Source: Murimonas intestini (GTDB taxonomy: Bacteria; Bacillota; Clostridia; Lachnospirales; Lachnospiraceae). From it: DNA of 64,000 nt. The notes beneath the pieces are model-generated. The model saw only the letters and a program-made list of their open reading frames with translations, made no database searches and was not told the DNA's origin. The position numbers were made by a program, and so were the translations under genes. Every line of letters begins with the position of its first letter. The stretch's first letter is position 1. Below, one piece after another: positions 17,717 through 25,689 of this stretch. The DNA is taken from NCBI RefSeq assembly GCF_024622195.1, contig NZ_JANKBI010000025.1:1-64000 (forward strand). The letters are read 5' to 3'.

Positions 17717-18757
17717 TTATAACTCTATCCTCCGGCAGGCCTCCAGAAAATACTTGATCTTATCATCACTTATGTTTTTATCAAGACCAACACAGGAAAC
17801 AGAAATCAGTCCTCCGTTTTCTGCGCCGTCCTCTACCAGCGCGCGCACTTCCTCCATGACCTCTTCCCCAGTTGCATTCATCAGGCGGACCGGGCTGTAC
17901 CGGGCATTTAAGAAGACGCCAGGCAGCGCCCTCCTGACAGCCTTCATATCTGAAAATGCCCCCACTTCCGCAAAATCCAGGCCTTTTATTTTGGAATATC
18001 CTTCAACAACATGCTCCATTGACTTTCCGCAGTGGTGCACGCCAAAGCTCCCGAATGCGTCTGCCATCTGCTGGTCATAAGGCAGCAGGAACTTTTCATA
18101 CAGATCATTTGATACCATCTCTACAGAGCAGTTAGAGGTCAGGTAGACTTCCGGTCTTGTCTGGCGCACGATGGCTGTCACACCGCCAGAAATATCATTT
18201 GAAAGCGCCTTAAACTTTCTGCCCACATCGATTGACATTTTTGTGATTTCTGACAGCAGGCCGTTCACTTCCTCCTCAGCTGTGTAATAGGCCACCATGA
18301 CCTCCTGGCCCATCAGATCCATGGCAATATTCTGAATGCCCTGGAGATTGACATAGGTCTCCACGCGGCCATATTTATCCAGCATGTAATCAATCTGCTT
18401 CTGAGTACGTTTCCAGACGTCACTGCACTTCAGGTCCGGAGCCGTCACCTCTTCGATTTCGTCTTCATCCAGATTCCTGCATATGACCTGGGGTGAATTA
18501 TCTGCTTCATATACAATGCCGCAGCCCATAAGCTCTGACAGCAGATATCCCGCTGCAAGCAGGTCAGTCCCAAGAAGGGGGCGCTTTACAGGATTCTTCT
18601 CTCCGATCCCATACTCCCCGAAGTGGTCATACAGGGCTTTTCTCATTTTAATATCACATTCCATCCTGTACTCAGGCTCATCAAAGAAATCCTGTGTAAA
18701 ATCAACTCCGGCATTCTCATGCCACCAGGATGGGTGAAATGTTATATCGTATTTCAT
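17717..18757 (-). CDS. UroD-fold protein with methyltransferase zinc motif (MtaA/CmuA-like), copy 2
   Basis: A 346-residue member of the uroporphyrinogen decarboxylase superfamily. It keeps the H-x-C...C arrangement (His 241, Cys 243 in HHCGKS; Cys 322 in SVSCVG) that binds zinc in MtaA/MtbA/CmuA methyltransferases, which move methyl groups between a corrinoid and a thiol or folate. True heme-pathway decarboxylases do not use this motif, so a role in heme synthesis is unlikely. It overlaps the upstream paralogue by 4 nt (ATGA) and both follow uxaB, so they appear to belong to the hexuronate regulon. No corrinoid protein or reactivase of that class is in the window; the methyl donor and acceptor are unknown. 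Confidence 0.7.
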   Translation of the reverse strand: MKYDITFHPSWWHENAGVDFTQDFFDEPEYRMECDIKMRKALYDHFGEYGIGEKNPVKRPLLGTDLLAAGYLLSELMGCGIVYEADNSPQVICRNLDEDEIEEVTAPDLKCSDVWKRTQKQIDYMLDKYGRVETYVNLQGIQNIAMDLMGQEVMVAYYTAEEEVNGLLSEITKMSIDVGRKFKALSNDISGGVTAIVRQTRPEVYLTSNCSVEMVSNDLYEKFLLPYDQQMADAFGSFGVHHCGKSMEHVVEGYSKIKGLDFAEVGAFSDMKAVRRALPGVFLNARYSPVRLMNATGEEVMEEVRALVEDGAENGGLISVSCVGLDKNISDDKIKYFLEACRRIEL

Positions 18758-19893
18758 CTGATGCCTCTCTCCATTTCATGCAGTTTTTTGTATAAGCGCT
18801 CCTGTTCTTCGCAAGTCTTGCAGTATGTAACACAGATCAGCTTCTGTCCCGGCCTCCAAAGCTTAGAAAACGCGTCCATGGCAGTCTCGCAGCTTCCCAC
18901 AGCTCTTGCGTTTAAGATAATGCCGCTTCCGGCAAAAGCATCTCCGAATACCTCCGGCCTGTTAGGCGCCGGGTCTGTCTCCGGGGTAAAAGCTCCGTCA
19001 GCCATAAATACATTCCTGTAATTCTTTACCATGTTGATCTTCTTTTCCCAGACACCGCAGGAATGATAGACAACACCGCCAAATTCATCTCCCAGTCTCT
19101 CGTCGCAGGATTTGAAGACATCCTCATAATCATCTTCCTGAAGCATTATGGACAGATCATTGCTCAGTCCCACTCCTGTGAATTCACGGCTGCTGGCAAA
19201 TCCATGCCCCGGCCTTGCAAGCGCATCCCCGATCAGCTTCCTCTGTTCCTTCAGAAAATCTGTGAGCAGATCTGTCAGGAGGCCTGCTGCCTCCTCTACC
19301 TTTTCCGGCTCATCAATAATATCATAAAAAAGATTGGTGACTGGGACTAAATAGCTGAGCATATTCATAGGCGACTGGATATCTGAAAAAGAGACAGGAA
19401 CCTTTCCCTTTGTCTTATCCATAAAGTATTCTATCATTTCCAGTGTATGCTTTCCCGTATCAGTGGCAGATACAGGCACGTAATCACTCTGGAGGATCTG
19501 TGACACACTTTCAAAAGGCTGCTCCACACTTGGCGCCTGGCCTTCATCCCACCTGTATTTGCCTCCAAAGCTTGATGCAATATAGCCTATCCCATACCAT
19601 GGCTCCAGAAAATTGGCAATATCGGCCTTGTAGCCCATGCTCATCCTGAGGGCCCCCAGCTGAAGGGCAAGCGACTCTTTATAATCCCTGCATTTATCGT
19701 AAAACACCCCATCCGCGCGGACACGCCGGTAAACCAGCAGTCCTTCTCCGGCTTTTACAAATTCTCTGTTATTTTCAAGCAGCTCCGCCTCATATTCCTG
19801 GTAAGCATTTAGATCAAATTGTTCCGGCGCCACGGGCGCTACAGCGGTGCCCTGGGAATCACGGAGCGTGGTGTCAAATTTTGTTTCGAGCAT
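18754..19893 (-). CDS. UroD-fold protein with methyltransferase zinc motif (MtaA/CmuA-like), copy 1
   Basis: A 379-residue relative of the gene downstream, with the same superfamily fold and an H-x-C motif (His 277, Cys 279 in YHSCGVW), followed by several late cysteines (354, 358, 361), one of which could be the third zinc ligand. The two proteins are clearly different in sequence, so they could be two halves of one enzyme system or act on different substrates. The start at 19893 lies 41 nt after the uxaB stop codon, and translation is coupled to the next gene by ATGA. Expression should follow uxaB and its LacI-type operator. Confidence 0.7.
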   Translation of the reverse strand: MLETKFDTTLRDSQGTAVAPVAPEQFDLNAYQEYEAELLENNREFVKAGEGLLVYRRVRADGVFYDKCRDYKESLALQLGALRMSMGYKADIANFLEPWYGIGYIASSFGGKYRWDEGQAPSVEQPFESVSQILQSDYVPVSATDTGKHTLEMIEYFMDKTKGKVPVSFSDIQSPMNMLSYLVPVTNLFYDIIDEPEKVEEAAGLLTDLLTDFLKEQRKLIGDALARPGHGFASSREFTGVGLSNDLSIMLQEDDYEDVFKSCDERLGDEFGGVVYHSCGVWEKKINMVKNYRNVFMADGAFTPETDPAPNRPEVFGDAFAGSGIILNARAVGSCETAMDAFSKLWRPGQKLICVTYCKTCEEQERLYKKLHEMERGIR

Positions 19894-19934
19894 TTTTCTC
19901 TCCTTTGATGGTCATATGCAGCAGTTACTCTTTT

Positions 19935-21419
19935 TCAGCAATATGCTTTCGTCACTTCATAAGTGCCTTTTTCTTTTATTGTCTTCAGTGTGTCTGCAAC
20001 AAACTTTTCCAACTGGGGTATTACTGTAAGGTCTTCGCCCCAGAAGGCTGTATTTGACAGTACGGCATGTGTAAGTGCGGCAGCATCGTCATTTTTATGC
20101 GCATCATAGAATTCCAAGACATTTGCGTCATCCTTGATCACATACTCCTCTGTTCCCCGAAGACCTGTAAGACCCTCTGCCGACATATGGTCCCCTGTAT
20201 AGAAGGCAATATAAAATGCAAGTGAGGCGCAGATACATTCCGGAAGCCTGCCGAATTTTTCAACATATCCTTTCAGGCTCGGCATAACCCTGGCTTTCCA
20301 CTTTGAAGTAGAATTCAGTGCAATAGAGAGAAGCGCATGGTCGATGAACGGATTCTGGAACCGCTCAGTCACGCTGGCTGCAAACCCTTTAAGCTCCTCT
20401 TCCGGCAGTGTGAGGGTGGGGATGATCTCTTCATAGATGGTCTTATTCATAAATCCCCTGATCACTTCATCATGCATACAGTCACGCACGATATCCTGGC
20501 CTGCCAGATAGGCGCCAAGCACCATACTCGTATGCGCTCCATTTAAAATACGCACCTTTCTCTGCTTATAGGGCTTGTGATTATCTGTAATGATTACAGG
20601 AAGCCCGGCTTTTTCAAACGGAAGCTCCTCTTTTAAGGACTCCGGCCCTTCGATGACCCAGAAGCCAAACACTTCTCCTGTATCGATCAGGTTATCTATA
20701 TATCCATTCTCCTGATTGAGGGCATCTGCCTCACTTCTCGGATATCCTGTCACAATCCGGTCAACAAGCGTGGAGCAGAAAATATTTTCTTCCTTTATCC
20801 AGCTTATAAAATCATCTCCCAGTTTCCACTGGTCAGCATAGGAAAGCACGCATTTCTCCAGTTCCCTGCCGTTGTCATCGATCAGCTCGCAGGAGAGCAC
20901 CACAAAGCCCTTCCCTTTTTCTTTGCCGAAGATACGGAATCTCTCGTACAGGAACTGTGTCAGCTTGCCGGGATAGCTGGCGGCCGGGCGGTCTGTATAC
21001 TGGCAGGACGGGTCATATACAATGCCGGCCTCTGTAGTATTACATGCGATATAGCGCAGATCAGGATTTTTTGCACAATCCAGCAGGCTCTGGAAATCCT
21101 CATACGGATTCAGGCATCTGCTTACACAGCTGATGATCCTTTTATCATTTACCTTCTGACCGTTTTCAAAGCCTCTCAGATAAAGAGTATATAATCCTTC
21201 CTGCTCATTGATCATAGGGGCAAGTCCGGGAGCTATAGGCTGGCACAGCACGACTTTTGAATTAAAGCCTGCCTTCTCGTTCATCATATCAATAAAATAG
21301 TCAACAAAAGCCCTCAGGAAATTTCCCTCACCAAACTGAAGCACTCTCTCAGGTGCTTTTTCCAGGAGATAACCGCCGTATCCCTGCTCTTTAAGTGTAG
21401 CATAACATAATTTTTTCAT
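19935..21419 (-). CDS. uxaB: Tagaturonate reductase (altronate oxidoreductase)
   Basis: NAD-dependent reduction of D-tagaturonate to D-altronate in the galacturonate branch of hexuronate catabolism. The 494-residue protein belongs to the long-chain mannitol dehydrogenase family: N-terminal Rossmann part with VLQFGEGNFLRAF (about 26-38), and the catalytic-domain signature KVRILNGAHT. The frame extends to 21494, but the ATG at 21419 has GAGAGG 8 nt upstream, and the extra codons overlap the operator, so 21419 is chosen. The next enzymes (altronate dehydratase, KDG kinase, KDPG aldolase) are not in the window. It diverges from lacI-uxaC. Confidence 0.93.
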   Translation of the reverse strand: MKKLCYATLKEQGYGGYLLEKAPERVLQFGEGNFLRAFVDYFIDMMNEKAGFNSKVVLCQPIAPGLAPMINEQEGLYTLYLRGFENGQKVNDKRIISCVSRCLNPYEDFQSLLDCAKNPDLRYIACNTTEAGIVYDPSCQYTDRPAASYPGKLTQFLYERFRIFGKEKGKGFVVLSCELIDDNGRELEKCVLSYADQWKLGDDFISWIKEENIFCSTLVDRIVTGYPRSEADALNQENGYIDNLIDTGEVFGFWVIEGPESLKEELPFEKAGLPVIITDNHKPYKQRKVRILNGAHTSMVLGAYLAGQDIVRDCMHDEVIRGFMNKTIYEEIIPTLTLPEEELKGFAASVTERFQNPFIDHALLSIALNSTSKWKARVMPSLKGYVEKFGRLPECICASLAFYIAFYTGDHMSAEGLTGLRGTEEYVIKDDANVLEFYDAHKNDDAAALTHAVLSNTAFWGEDLTVIPQLEKFVADTLKTIKEKGTYEVTKAYC

Positions 21420-21478
21420 GCCTTTTTCCTCTCTTTCTGCTTGTAATCCTGATACGGCGCCAATCTGCCGTCCAAAAT

Positions 21479-21492
21479 GTAAGTACTTACAC
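21479..21492. promoter_or_regulatory. Operator palindrome at the uxaB transcription start
   Basis: Perfect 14-bp palindrome TGTAAGTACTTACA placed directly after the -10 box of the uxaB promoter. It shares the form TGTAAGNNCTTACA with the site at 21630-21643 on the other side of the divergent region. It is the best candidate for the binding site of the LacI-family regulator encoded at 21687. Confidence 0.8.
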
Positions 21493-21494
21493 AA

Positions 21495-21523
21495 ATGATA
21501 TCCTCTTTTTTATTTTTTGTCAA
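21495..21523 (-). promoter_or_regulatory. Promoter of the uxaB operon
   Basis: TTGACA (21523-21518) and TATCAT (21500-21495) on the minus strand, spacer 17 bp: a strong sigma-A-type promoter. The operator palindrome covers the start-site region, fitting repression by blocking RNA polymerase. Confidence 0.8.
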
Positions 21524-21586
21524 TGGGTAGGATACCCACTTTATTTAATTTTTTAAATTATATTGATAAATTTCAAGAAATGTTTA

Positions 21587-21615
21587 TTGATTTTTCTCCC
21601 TTTAACCTTTATAAT
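21587..21615 (+). promoter_or_regulatory. Promoter of lacI-uxaC
   Basis: TTGATT (21587-21592) and TATAAT (21610-21615) on the plus strand with a 17-bp spacer. The second operator palindrome begins 15 bp after the -10 box, which suggests that the regulator also controls its own gene and uxaC. Confidence 0.75.
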
Positions 21616-21629
21616 AAATTGCAGAATGA

Positions 21630-21643
21630 TGTAAGGACTTACA
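21630..21643. promoter_or_regulatory. Operator palindrome at the lacI transcription start
   Basis: TGTAAGGACTTACA, the same palindromic form as the uxaB operator with only the two central bases changed. A further half site TTACAT is at 21651-21656. The two full sites are about 150 bp apart, so DNA looping between them is possible. Confidence 0.75.
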
Positions 21644-21686
21644 CCGCTGCTTACATCGCCAATGTACTCAAGAAAGGCTGATGTTT

Positions 21687-22691
21687 ATGAACATATATGA
21701 CATATCTAAAAAAGCAGGCGTTTCCATAGCCACAGTCTCCCGCGTCCTCAATGGAAGCGGAAAGGTAAGCGAGCGCACCAGGCAAAAGGTCCTTTCAGTC
21801 ATAGAGGAGACAGGCTACACCCCCAATGTGTTTGCCAGAAGCCTTGGCCTGAATACTATGAAGACAATCGGCATCCTCAGCGCAGACTCTTCCGACACTT
21901 TTCTTGCAAATGCCATTTACTATCTGGAGCAGGAGCTCCGCAGGCACGGATATGATTCACTGCTTTGCTGTACAGGCTACGAGCATGATGCGAAAGAAAA
22001 ATATTTAAGCCTCCTTCTGTCCAAACGCGTAGACGCGGTCATCCTGGCCGGTTCCAGCTTTATAGAAAAGAATGCGAAACAGAATCAATATATACTGGAT
22101 GCTGCCGGGGACGTTCCTATTATCATTGTGAATGGTTATCTGAAGGGAGATAATATTTACTGCTCTCTCTGCGATGACGAACAGGCCATTTACCGCGTGA
22201 CCTCTAAGCTGCTGCAGAGCGGCCGCACTTCGCCTGTCTATCTCTACCGCTCCCTTTCATACAGCGGAAGGCACAAACTGGCGGGCTATAAACGCGCCTG
22301 TGCAGATCATGGCCTGTCCCCGGACAAGATAAAAAGCTGCTGCTTCAGCGCCGATATCCTTTCTGTGCGCGACCTGCTCTTAAATGACCGGGAATTTCAA
22401 AACCATGATGTCTTTATCACCTCTGACGATGATATGGGGATCAGCGTCCTGAAATATGCCCAGGCTTCAGGCAGAAGCGTGCCGGATGATTTATGCATAA
22501 CAGGTTATAATAACTCAAAAATGGGGATCTGCTGCGAGCCTGAGCTCACGACTGTAGATAACCGTCTTGAATTTTCCTGCACCAATGCAGTCTCAATGCT
22601 GATGCAGGTCCTGGACCAGAAAACCGTGCCCTCCAAGACCATGATAACAGGTGAGATCATTGCCAGGGGCACTACTGACACAGTGTTTTAG
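21687..22691 (+). CDS. LacI-family repressor of the hexuronate genes
   Basis: A 334-residue regulator with an N-terminal helix-turn-helix and hinge (MNIYDISKKAGVSIATVSRV, residues 1-20), followed by a periplasmic-binding-protein-like effector domain (about 60-330). Its position between uxaB and uxaC, and the paired palindromes in the intergenic region, indicate local control by a hexuronate or a pathway intermediate. AAAGG is 9 nt before the ATG at 21687; an ATG at 21681 is closer to that site than is usual. uxaC follows after 60 nt. Confidence 0.92.
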   Translation: MNIYDISKKAGVSIATVSRVLNGSGKVSERTRQKVLSVIEETGYTPNVFARSLGLNTMKTIGILSADSSDTFLANAIYYLEQELRRHGYDSLLCCTGYEHDAKEKYLSLLLSKRVDAVILAGSSFIEKNAKQNQYILDAAGDVPIIIVNGYLKGDNIYCSLCDDEQAIYRVTSKLLQSGRTSPVYLYRSLSYSGRHKLAGYKRACADHGLSPDKIKSCCFSADILSVRDLLLNDREFQNHDVFITSDDDMGISVLKYAQASGRSVPDDLCITGYNNSKMGICCEPELTTVDNRLEFSCTNAVSMLMQVLDQKTVPSKTMITGEIIARGTTDTVF

Positions 22692-22751
22692 CATTTATCC
22701 AAAGTATTACAGGAAGATGCGTAAAAATAAATAAATTTTAGGAGGAAAAAC

Positions 22752-24167
22752 ATGAAAACCTTTATGGACAAAGACTTTTTACTGAACACAGAGGCTGCAA
22801 AGGAGCTGTATCACAAATTCGCAGCAACTACTCCTGTCCTGGATTACCACTGCCACATCAATCCCCAGGAGATCGCAGAGGACAGGAAATTTGACAACAT
22901 CGCCCAGGTATGGCTGGGAGGTGACCATTACAAATGGCGCGCAATGCGCTCTAACGGCGTGGATGAATACTACATCACCGGCGATGCCACCGACCGTGAG
23001 AAATTTCAGAAATGGGCTGAAACACTTCCTAAATGCATAGGAAATCCACTCTATCACTGGAGCCACCTGGAGCTGCAGAAATATTTCGGATACACAGGCT
23101 CCCTGAACGGAGACAACGCAGAAGAAGTATGGAACCTCTGCAATGCACGACTCCACGAGGATGATATGAGCGTCAGAGGAATCATCAGACAGTCAAACGT
23201 AACACTGATCTGCACTACTGATGACCCTGTGGACAGCCTGATCTGGCATGAGAAGATCGCTGCCGATCCTTCCTTTGAAGTGCAGGTGCTTCCGGCCTGG
23301 AGACCGGACAAGGCTATGAACCTGGAAAAGCCAGACTATCTTTCTTATATTGCCAAGCTTGAAGAAGCCAGCAATGTACCCGTGAAAAGTTTTGAAGGGC
23401 TCAAACTTGCCCTGAAGAACAGACTCTCCTATTTCGCGGAACACGGCTGCTCTGTATCCGACCATGCTCTGGAATATGTAATGCATGTTCCTGCAGATGA
23501 TGCAGAGATCGAAAGAATTTTTTCAAAACGCCTGAATGGAGAATCTGTCACAAAGGAAGAGGAACTGAAATTCAAGACGGCATTCATGCTCTTTGTCGGC
23601 AGGGAATACCACAAGATGGGCTGGGTAATGCAGCTACATTATGGATGCAAACGTGACAACAATGATCTGATGTTTGAGAAACTGGGACCTGATACAGGCT
23701 TTGACTGTATAAACAACTATGCACCATCCTCACAGATGGCTGATTTCTTAAATGCTTTAAATAAGGATGACACGCTTCCAAAAACAGTTCTCTACTCCCT
23801 GAACCCGAATGATAATGCTTCCATAGGCACCATCATCGGCTGTTTCCAGGACAGCAGCGCCGCTGCAAAGATCCAGCAGGGAAGTGCATGGTGGTTCAAT
23901 GACCACAAGACAGGCATGATTGAGCAGCTCACCTCACTGGCTAATTTAGGATGCCTGGGGAACTTTATTGGAATGCTCACAGATTCCAGAAGCTTCACTT
24001 CCTATACAAGACATGAGTATTTCCGCCGTATCCTCTGCTCACTGATCGGCAGCTGGGTAGACAACGGTGAATATCCATATGATGAAAAAGCATTAGAAGA
24101 GATCATCAGAGGTATTTCCTATAATAACGCTGTGAAATATTTTGGATTTGACTTAAAATTAAAATAA
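22752..24167 (+). CDS. uxaC: Glucuronate/galacturonate isomerase
   Basis: Converts D-glucuronate to D-fructuronate and D-galacturonate to D-tagaturonate, the first step of the hexuronate pathway; uxaB acts on the product. The 471-residue protein is full length for the family and carries the metal-binding H-x-H (His 33 and 35 in LDYHCHINPQEIAED) in an amidohydrolase-type barrel, plus conserved WAETLPKCIGNPLYHWSHLE (about 76-95). AGGAGG precedes the ATG at 22752. It is probably co-transcribed with lacI and ends at the terminator at 24194-24228. Confidence 0.96.
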   Translation: MKTFMDKDFLLNTEAAKELYHKFAATTPVLDYHCHINPQEIAEDRKFDNIAQVWLGGDHYKWRAMRSNGVDEYYITGDATDREKFQKWAETLPKCIGNPLYHWSHLELQKYFGYTGSLNGDNAEEVWNLCNARLHEDDMSVRGIIRQSNVTLICTTDDPVDSLIWHEKIAADPSFEVQVLPAWRPDKAMNLEKPDYLSYIAKLEEASNVPVKSFEGLKLALKNRLSYFAEHGCSVSDHALEYVMHVPADDAEIERIFSKRLNGESVTKEEELKFKTAFMLFVGREYHKMGWVMQLHYGCKRDNNDLMFEKLGPDTGFDCINNYAPSSQMADFLNALNKDDTLPKTVLYSLNPNDNASIGTIIGCFQDSSAAAKIQQGSAWWFNDHKTGMIEQLTSLANLGCLGNFIGMLTDSRSFTSYTRHEYFRRILCSLIGSWVDNGEYPYDEKALEEIIRGISYNNAVKYFGFDLKLK

Positions 24168-24193
24168 GTTTTTGCCTTTGGAAGAATGAAGAA

Positions 24194-24228
24194 AGCGCAC
24201 ATTTCTATTAGGATTTGTGTGCTTTTTT
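24194..24228 (+). terminator. Intrinsic terminator after uxaC
   Basis: AGCGCACA (24194-24201) pairs with TGTGTGCT (24216-24223) using one G-T pair, followed by a run of six T residues. It lies 27 nt after the uxaC stop codon. Confidence 0.85.
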
Positions 24229-24329
24229 CTATATAAAAATGAATGCTGTGTAACTTTTGATTTTTAATAATGAACATCTATTGCAAAACCTTTTTCAAAC
24301 ATATATCATGTAATCAAAGAGGTGATAAA

Positions 24330-24914
24330 GTGCAGATAAAAAAAGATGAGGTTCGATTAAAAATCCTTGAAGTTGCTGCAGACGAATTTCTGAAAAGAGG
24401 ATATGAAAATGCGTCTATGCGTATAATTGCTCAAAAAGCACATACAACACAAGGGAATATTTATCATTACTTCCAGAGTAAAGAAATACTTTTGGAAGAA
24501 ATACTTCTGCCGACAATTGAGAATATAGAATGCATGATGTCAAAGCATATAGAGGGTGAAAAAGCTAATCTAATGACAAAGGAGCAGGCTTTAAAAGAAA
24601 TGAAAGAGATAGAACATGATTTTGACAGGAGCAAACTTGGCTGTTTCTTTGATAAAAAAGTTATCATACTTCTGAAATTAGAAAGCTCGCATTTGCTGGC
24701 GCGAAAGGAAAAAATATTATATTCTCTTACCGAACATTTACAGGAATATTTCAATATCAATGATGACTCTCATTATTCAGAAATTGTACTTAATATGTTA
24801 ATAGAATGTGTGAAACACGTCTTAATCGAACACGAAAATTTGAACGATGCCAAAGCGGAATTTTTTAAATTTTTTAACGTTTTATTCAATGGCATTATCA
24901 GTCAAATAAGATAA
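24330..24914 (+). CDS. TetR-family transcriptional regulator
   Basis: A 194-residue regulator with an N-terminal TetR helix-turn-helix (about residues 8-55: ILEVAADEFLKRGYENASMR, then HTTQGNIYHYFQSKE) and a helical C-terminal ligand domain that I cannot classify. A GTG at 24330 preceded by AGAGGTG at 6 nt is preferred; the frame is open from an ATG at 24270 that lacks a good site. It is followed after 73 nt by an ABC transporter pair, which it probably represses. Base composition is visibly richer in A+T than the genes on either side. Confidence 0.88.
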   Translation: MQIKKDEVRLKILEVAADEFLKRGYENASMRIIAQKAHTTQGNIYHYFQSKEILLEEILLPTIENIECMMSKHIEGEKANLMTKEQALKEMKEIEHDFDRSKLGCFFDKKVIILLKLESSHLLARKEKILYSLTEHLQEYFNINDDSHYSEIVLNMLIECVKHVLIEHENLNDAKAEFFKFFNVLFNGIISQIR

Positions 24915-24987
24915 CTCGCTTGCATAAACAGTGTTCTTTTATGTACGTGTTTTTCTTATACTCATTTTTAAGAAAGGAATAAAAGTT

Positions 24988-25689
24988 ATGTCAATTATAC
25001 TTGCAAAAAATGCAACCAAAATGTATCAAAGCGGAGCAAGACAAACTTTTGCACTAAATGAAATATCTTTTGGAATTGAAGATGGAGAATTTGTTGTGAT
25101 ATTGGGACAATCCGGGGCTGGAAAAAGCACCTTGTTGAATATTCTGGGCGGAATTGACTGCTTAAGCAGTGGGGAGATATTTGTAAATAATATACCACTT
25201 TCAAAAATGAAAGAAAATGAACTGGCCCGATACAGAGCTAACGATATAGGCTTTATCTTTCAGTTTTACAATCTTATTCCTACATTAACTGTATATGAAA
25301 ATATCGCACTAATGAAGGACATTAAAGACGATATTTTAGACCCTGCCGCTATTTTGGACAGAGTTGGACTGAAACAGCATTTAAAAAAATTCCCCAGTCA
25401 ATTATCGGGCGGAGAACAACAACGGGTTTCTATTGCCAGAGCGATTGTAAAAAATCCGGAAATTCTTTTATGTGATGAGCCAACTGGTGCATTAGACAGC
25501 GAAACAGGGTGCATGGTGATGCAGCTGATACAAGATGTGTGCCGTGAGTATCACAAAACTGCTGTCGTTGTTACACATAATGCTAATATCGCAAAAGTGG
25601 CAGACAGGGTTATCCGGTTGAAAAACGGGCGGATTTCAGATGCTGCAGTCAATGAAAAACCTATGAGTATAAAGGAGTTGGAGTGGTAA
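24988..25689 (+). CDS. ABC transporter ATPase, MacB/LolD-like
   Basis: A 233-residue ATPase that powers the adjacent FtsX-type permease. Motifs: Walker A GQSGAGKST (about 39-47), Q loop in FIFQFYN, signature LSGGEQQR, Walker B LLCDEPTGALD and the H loop in VVVTHN. These are typical of MacB/LolD-type ATPases, which use ATP for mechanotransmission, peptide or antibiotic efflux, or signalling. AAAGGA precedes the ATG at 24988. Its stop codon overlaps the permease start in TAATG. Confidence 0.93.
   Translation: MSIILAKNATKMYQSGARQTFALNEISFGIEDGEFVVILGQSGAGKSTLLNILGGIDCLSSGEIFVNNIPLSKMKENELARYRANDIGFIFQFYNLIPTLTVYENIALMKDIKDDILDPAAILDRVGLKQHLKKFPSQLSGGEQQRVSIARAIVKNPEILLCDEPTGALDSETGCMVMQLIQDVCREYHKTAVVVTHNANIAKVADRVIRLKNGRISDAAVNEKPMSIKELEW

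Noticed and set aside
17717..19893. Heme-pathway uroporphyrinogen decarboxylase (hemE) reading of the two UroD-fold genes.
   Set aside because: Both carry the H-x-C zinc motif of methyltransferases and lie in a hexuronate operon with no other heme gene.
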